Assembly: GCA_001914535.1 (NCBI GenBank)
Contig: MNCR01000124.1
Span: forward strand, 1-37,366
Source of the DNA: Candidatus Rokubacteria bacterium 13_2_20CM_69_15_1
GTDB taxonomy: Bacteria; Methylomirabilota; Methylomirabilia; Rokubacteriales; CSP1-6
Reading direction: 5' to 3'
Length of the DNA: 37,366 nt
A model generated the notes under the pieces. That model was not told where the DNA came from, did not search any database, and saw only the letters and a program-made list of their open reading frames with translations. How positions within the stretch are numbered: position 1 is the stretch's first letter; each line of letters opens with the position of its first letter. This document shows positions 33,659 to 37,366 of the stretch, piece after piece. A program made the translations under genes and the position numbers.

Positions 33659-35227
33659 TCACCGGAGCCACACGTCCTTGAAGCGCATCATTCCGTCCGG
33701 GATCGGCTCGTAGCCCTGCACGCGGGGGCTGAACGCCTTGGGTTCGACCGGGTGGACAATGAACACCATCGGCAGCTCGTCCTGCAGGAGCCTCGTCAGC
33801 TCGCCGTAGAGTTTCTTCCGCTCGGCCTGGCTCGACACCTCGCGCGTCCGGTCGAGCAGCGAGTCGATCTGCGGGTTCGAGATGCCGGACCAGTTGAGCG
33901 ACGTGCCCGGCGTAGTTCTAAAGAATTGGTAGGTGTTGCCGTCCGGGTCCGGCCGGCCGCTCCACTGATAGCTGATCATGTCGAAATTGCGGCTGTTGCC
34001 GTCGGAGAGGAGCGTGGCGGCGTCCACCAGCTTGATCTTCATGGTGATGGAGGCCTCGCGGACCTGGGCCTGAATCACCTCGGCCTCCTGGATATTGATT
34101 GGAAGGTTGTTGGTCGTCATCGTGAACGTGAAGCCGCCCGATTGGCCGCCCTCGGCCAGCTTGGCCCGGGCCTTCGCCAGGTCACGCTTGATCGGCGCGA
34201 TGGACTTGTCGTAGGCCCAGCTCGTAGGCGGGATGGGGCCGTTCGCCGGCCGACCGACGTTGAGCCACACGCCCTTGACGATCTGCTCGAGGTCGAGGCT
34301 GTGCGCAAGCGCCTGACGCAGCGCCTTGTTGTTGAACGGCGGCCGCGTGTGGTTGAGCTGATAGGCGAAGTCGGCGAGCGACGGCACGTCTACCACGGCG
34401 ACATTCCTATCCGCTTTCACCGCGGCGACGTCGCGCGGCTGGACGTAGTCGATCACGTCGATCTCGCCCGCCTGGAGGCTCTGGAGCTTCACCGTGTCGT
34501 CGGGGATCGGGCGGTAGCGGATGCGATCGAGGTAGGGCCCGCCCTCCTTGTTCCAGTAGCTCTCGTTGCGCTTGATCAGGAGGTGGTCGTCCTTGATCCA
34601 CTCGACGAACTCGAAGGGCCCGGTGCCAGCGCCCCGGGCATTGCGCCCGAGCTCGGCGCCGCGCTCCTGGACGACCTTGGGTGAGATCATCATGCCCGCG
34701 CGATCGGTGAGGGTGGCCAGCAGGGCGGCGTCCGGCCGCTTGAGATTGAGCTTGATCGCATAGGAGTCGAGCACGTCCACCGAGTCGATGCTGGCGACCT
34801 CGCCCTTGCGGACCGACTTCGGCTCCGTCTTCATACGGTCGAAATTGAACCTCGCGGCCTCCGCGTTGAAGTCCGTGCCGTCGTGGAATTTGACACCTCG
34901 GCGGAGCTTGAACACGAGCGTCTTCGAGTCGGGCTGCCGCCACGACTCGGCCAGGCCAGGCTTGATCCCGAGCTTTACGTCGAGCGTCACGAGCGGCTCG
35001 AAGATGTTGTGATAGATCTGGCGGTCCACCTTGCTGCCCGAGAGGTGCGGGTCCATCGTGGCCGCCTCGATGTAGAAGCCGACGCGGAGCGTGCCGCCCT
35101 TCTTCGGAGCCTCGGCCGTCGCCCGGCGCACGAGGCCCACGACGCTGACGGCGGAGGCGGCCGCGCACGCTTTCATGAAGTCCCGGCGAGTGAAGTCCCC
35201 GGCGGGCTCTGATGCTGTCGCCGCCAT
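33659..35227 (-). CDS. ABC transporter substrate-binding protein, family 5, Tat signal
   Basis: MAATASEPAGDFTRRDFMKACAAASAVSVVGLVRRATAEAPKKGGTLRVGFY...; FKLRRGVKFHDGTDFNAEAARFNFDRM; GAGGAGG RBS upstream of 35227. Confidence 0.92.
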   Translation of the reverse strand: MAATASEPAGDFTRRDFMKACAAASAVSVVGLVRRATAEAPKKGGTLRVGFYIEAATMDPHLSGSKVDRQIYHNIFEPLVTLDVKLGIKPGLAESWRQPDSKTLVFKLRRGVKFHDGTDFNAEAARFNFDRMKTEPKSVRKGEVASIDSVDVLDSYAIKLNLKRPDAALLATLTDRAGMMISPKVVQERGAELGRNARGAGTGPFEFVEWIKDDHLLIKRNESYWNKEGGPYLDRIRYRPIPDDTVKLQSLQAGEIDVIDYVQPRDVAAVKADRNVAVVDVPSLADFAYQLNHTRPPFNNKALRQALAHSLDLEQIVKGVWLNVGRPANGPIPPTSWAYDKSIAPIKRDLAKARAKLAEGGQSGGFTFTMTTNNLPINIQEAEVIQAQVREASITMKIKLVDAATLLSDGNSRNFDMISYQWSGRPDPDGNTYQFFRTTPGTSLNWSGISNPQIDSLLDRTREVSSQAERKKLYGELTRLLQDELPMVFIVHPVEPKAFSPRVQGYEPIPDGMMRFKDVWLR

Positions 35228-35330
35228 TCCGCCTCCTCTGCGCCGTCCGAGCATTGCCGTGATGCGCGCTTCCTCCCGGAGCGTGGTCGTGGTGCGCGGT
35301 TGAGTATACGCCGCCGGAACTCTCGGCTGG

Positions 35331-35468
35331 CTAAATCACCTCGCGAGCCACGAAGTCGGCGGTGAGAAAGCGCGGGTCGTAGGGACGTTGAGCGGAAATT
35401 ATCGCTCTGCGATCGGTCAGGTCGGAGGTGCTTCGCGTCCACTTCGGCTCCTCACAGGTCGGTCGGCG
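35331..35468 (-). pseudogene. Possible C-terminal remnant of an unidentified protein
   Basis: Start-less open frame ending ...TSDLTDRRAIISAQRPYDPRFLTADFVAREVI*; protein-like composition, preceded by an in-frame TGA. Confidence 0.25.
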
Positions 35469-35485
35469 TCACGCGCGGCCCGGGG

Positions 35486-35794
35486 TCATCGGCCCGCCTC
35501 ACGCCAATGCTCCTCGAGATGGAGCCGCGCGATCTCCGCGTTGACGGGGTCAGCCCATCGCACCTGACCCAAGCGTGACCGCGCGGCTCTCAGATGCGCG
35601 AGATCGAGCGCGCCCGACTCGTCGTGGTGGGGGAGGTGGCGTACCTTGCGGCCGTCGGGCATGATCTCGACCCCGGCGAACGCGGAATCCGGCAGGTGCC
35701 TGATGTAGGCCCGCGACCACTCCTCCCCGGCGGCGGGGGCGCACCAGGTCAGCGCGAGCGCGGCGAGCGTCACCCACCCCCGACGCAGTAGCAT
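35486..35794 (-). CDS. Small secreted hypothetical protein
   Basis: MLLRRGWVTLAALALTWCAPAAGEEWSRAYIRHLPDSAFAGVEIMPDGRKVRHLPHHDESGALDLAHLRAARSRLGQVRWADP.... Confidence 0.6.
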   Translation of the reverse strand: MLLRRGWVTLAALALTWCAPAAGEEWSRAYIRHLPDSAFAGVEIMPDGRKVRHLPHHDESGALDLAHLRAARSRLGQVRWADPVNAEIARLHLEEHWREAGR

Positions 35795-36004
35795 TTGTCG
35801 CCTCCGTGAACGAGTCTGCTCGCGCCGCCGACAGTGACAATGCCCAAAGAACGATACGGCAGCCTGGCCGTGGTGACATTCCGAGTATCCATTTCGGGTC
35901 GGGCTGTCACTTTATGAGCCAGTCACCGCGGGGGTGTGACCGCTAAGTCCTGGACTCAACACTACTTTGCGGTACTGGCACCAGGTGTGCTTCCCAAGCG
36001 CAGC

Positions 36005-36250
36005 ATGACCGAGCTGGCGGACACGCCCAATCTCGCCGCCTTTTATTGCCCCGGCTGCTCTCCGGACCGTGATCCGGTCGCGGAGATTCTGACCGTGCGC
36101 TGGTGCGATGCCCACCAACCCCGGTACGGAGGCTTCGATGACGAGAGGGCGAAGGTCAGCAAGGACATCCTGACTTCAACGGGCGAGGCGGAAGCCGTGA
36201 CGAATCGCGCCTGGTGCGAAATCGTGCATCGTACCGCGAAACGGTCGTAA
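36005..36250 (+). CDS. Small Cys-containing hypothetical protein (start uncertain; GTG 35936 also possible)
   Basis: MTELADTPNLAAFYCPGCSPDRDPVAEILTVRWCDAHQPRYGGFDDERAKVSKDILTSTG...; CxxC plus C..H spacing. Confidence 0.5.
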   Translation: MTELADTPNLAAFYCPGCSPDRDPVAEILTVRWCDAHQPRYGGFDDERAKVSKDILTSTGEAEAVTNRAWCEIVHRTAKRS

Positions 36251-36266
36251 GCGAGAGGGGAGACTC

Positions 36267-36416
36267 ATGGATTCGGGACTGAGACGGCTGATCATCGTGA
36301 TCGGGCTTATCGCGTTCCTCGGTGCTCTGATGGGGTGCGCCAAGCGCCCGGTGGTGGTGCCCTCGGCGTCGGCGCCGGCCGGTCCGGCGGCCGCGGCACC
36401 GGTTCGGGCTCGATAA
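36267..36416 (+). CDS. Small predicted lipoprotein
   Basis: MDSGLRRLIIVIGLIAFLGALMGCAKRPVVVPSASAPAGPAAAAPVRAR*; lipobox ALMGC; GAGAGGGGAG RBS. Absent from the ORF track, probably by length. Confidence 0.65.
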   Translation: MDSGLRRLIIVIGLIAFLGALMGCAKRPVVVPSASAPAGPAAAAPVRAR

Positions 36417-36471
36417 GCTCGCGCGTCGGCACGCCATAGCACTCTGACCTTCCGCTCTCCCACGCCGTTGT

Positions 36472-36490
36472 CTCGGCTCACCCAGCCGAG
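36472..36490. terminator. Hairpin downstream of the lipoprotein gene, possible terminator
   Basis: CTCGGCT-CACCC-AGCCGAG, followed by only a weakly T-rich tract. Confidence 0.3.
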
Positions 36491-36581
36491 GCCGTCTCTC
36501 TGTAGGACCCAGCCACTCGTTCCATCGCGTTGAAGGTCTCGCCGAACTCACAAGAGCGCTCGACCACCGAGTTGAGCGACT

Positions 36582-37366
36582 ATGCTCGGGGAGGTGAGCC
36601 CTGTGGACGTGCGGCCCTCGCCGATCGCCGGCCACTGGTATCCGGGCGACGCGCGGACGCTCGGCGCCGAGGTCGACGTCCATCTGGCTGGCGCCGGCGC
36701 TGTCAAGGCTGACGGCGCGATTGTCGCGCTGGTGGCGCCTCACGCTGGCCACCGATACTCCGGCGCCGTGGCGGGCCACGCCTTTGCCGTCGCGCGCGGG
36801 CTCCGGCCGGAGGTCGTCGCCGTCGTCGGGCCCATGCACTATCCGCTGGAAGGCGCGGTGCTGACCTCGGGCCACGGCGCCTACCAGACGCCGCTCGGTC
36901 CGGTGGCGATCGCCCGCGAGGCGTGTCGCGTCCTCGACGACGCCGTGCGCCGGGAGCTCCCCGGCGGGCTCACGCCGGTGAGAAACGACCCGGAGCACTC
37001 GATCGAGATCGAGCTGCCGTTTCTGCAGCGGGTGCTCCCGGAGGAGTGGCGGCTCTTGCCCGTGATGGTGCGCGACCAGCGTCGCGAGGTCGCGCGCGCA
37101 CTCGGGCTGGCGCTCGCCGTCGCGCTGCGTGACCGCGCGGCGCTCCTCGTCGCGAGCACCGACCTCTCGCACTACCATCCCCAGGCGGCGGCGAACCGGC
37201 TCGACCGCGAGCTGCTCCGGCGCGTGGAGGCGTTCGACCCCGACGCCGTGCTGCGCGCCGAGCAGGAGGGGGCGGGTGAGGCGTGCGGGATCGGCGCGCT
37301 CGCCGCCGTGCTCTGGGCGGCTCGCGAGCTCGGCGCCGACCGGGTGCGGGTACTCGACTACGCGAC
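36582..37366 (+). CDS. MEMO1 family / AmmeMemoRadiSam system protein B (partial; start ATG 36582 or GTG 36603)
   Basis: DVRPSPIAGHWYPGDARTLGAEVD...VALVAPHAGHRYSGAVAGHAF...VVGPMHY...DPEHSIEIELPFLQ...STDLSHYHPQ. Confidence 0.88.
   Translation, partial: MLGEVSPVDVRPSPIAGHWYPGDARTLGAEVDVHLAGAGAVKADGAIVALVAPHAGHRYSGAVAGHAFAVARGLRPEVVAVVGPMHYPLEGAVLTSGHGAYQTPLGPVAIAREACRVLDDAVRRELPGGLTPVRNDPEHSIEIELPFLQRVLPEEWRLLPVMVRDQRREVARALGLALAVALRDRAALLVASTDLSHYHPQAAANRLDRELLRRVEAFDPDAVLRAEQEGAGEACGIGALAAVLWAARELGADRVRVLDYA

Overview
This GC-rich bacterial chromosomal window looks like a soil or uncultivated lineage (inference only; no marker gene was used). It is dense in small-molecule catabolism and uptake modules. 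In order: (1) a branched-chain-type ABC substrate-binding protein (SBP), partial, minus strand; (2) a translationally coupled tandem DUF1989 pair (urea-carboxylase-associated / carboxyguanidine-deiminase-like), plus; (3) a small retropepsin-like aspartic protease; (4) a VOC protein and a three-subunit molybdenum hydroxylase (FAD / 2Fe-2S / Mo), minus; (5) an M19 dipeptidase, plus; (6) HyuA-HyuB-SDR, minus; (7) Tat-like amidohydrolase, FmdB zinc ribbon, second amidohydrolase, ABC_sub_bind SBP, and an Opp/Dpp-type permease-SBP-permease set without ATPases, plus; (8) NTF2-like protein, aldo/keto reductase, alpha/beta hydrolase and a membrane protein; (9) a TRAP transporter, plus; (10) a complete Liv-type ABC operon, minus; (11) Uma2; (12) a second ATPase-less Opp/Dpp set, minus; (13) small hypothetical proteins, a lipoprotein and a MEMO1/AmmeMemoRadiSam-B protein, plus, partial. 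I recognised no CRISPR array, tRNA, rRNA or transposase. The most interesting signals are: a two-copy structured repeat whose hairpin shows a compensatory base-pair change and which forms the C-terminus of the first DUF1989 protein; a 31-nt imperfect inverted-repeat pair plus two further stems upstream of the aspartic protease; a HyuA ORF with no usable start codon that would be restored by a single inserted G; an apparent CTG start for LivH; and a strong intercistronic hairpin between the amidohydrolase and the FmdB gene. I found no clear anti-phage or mobile system.
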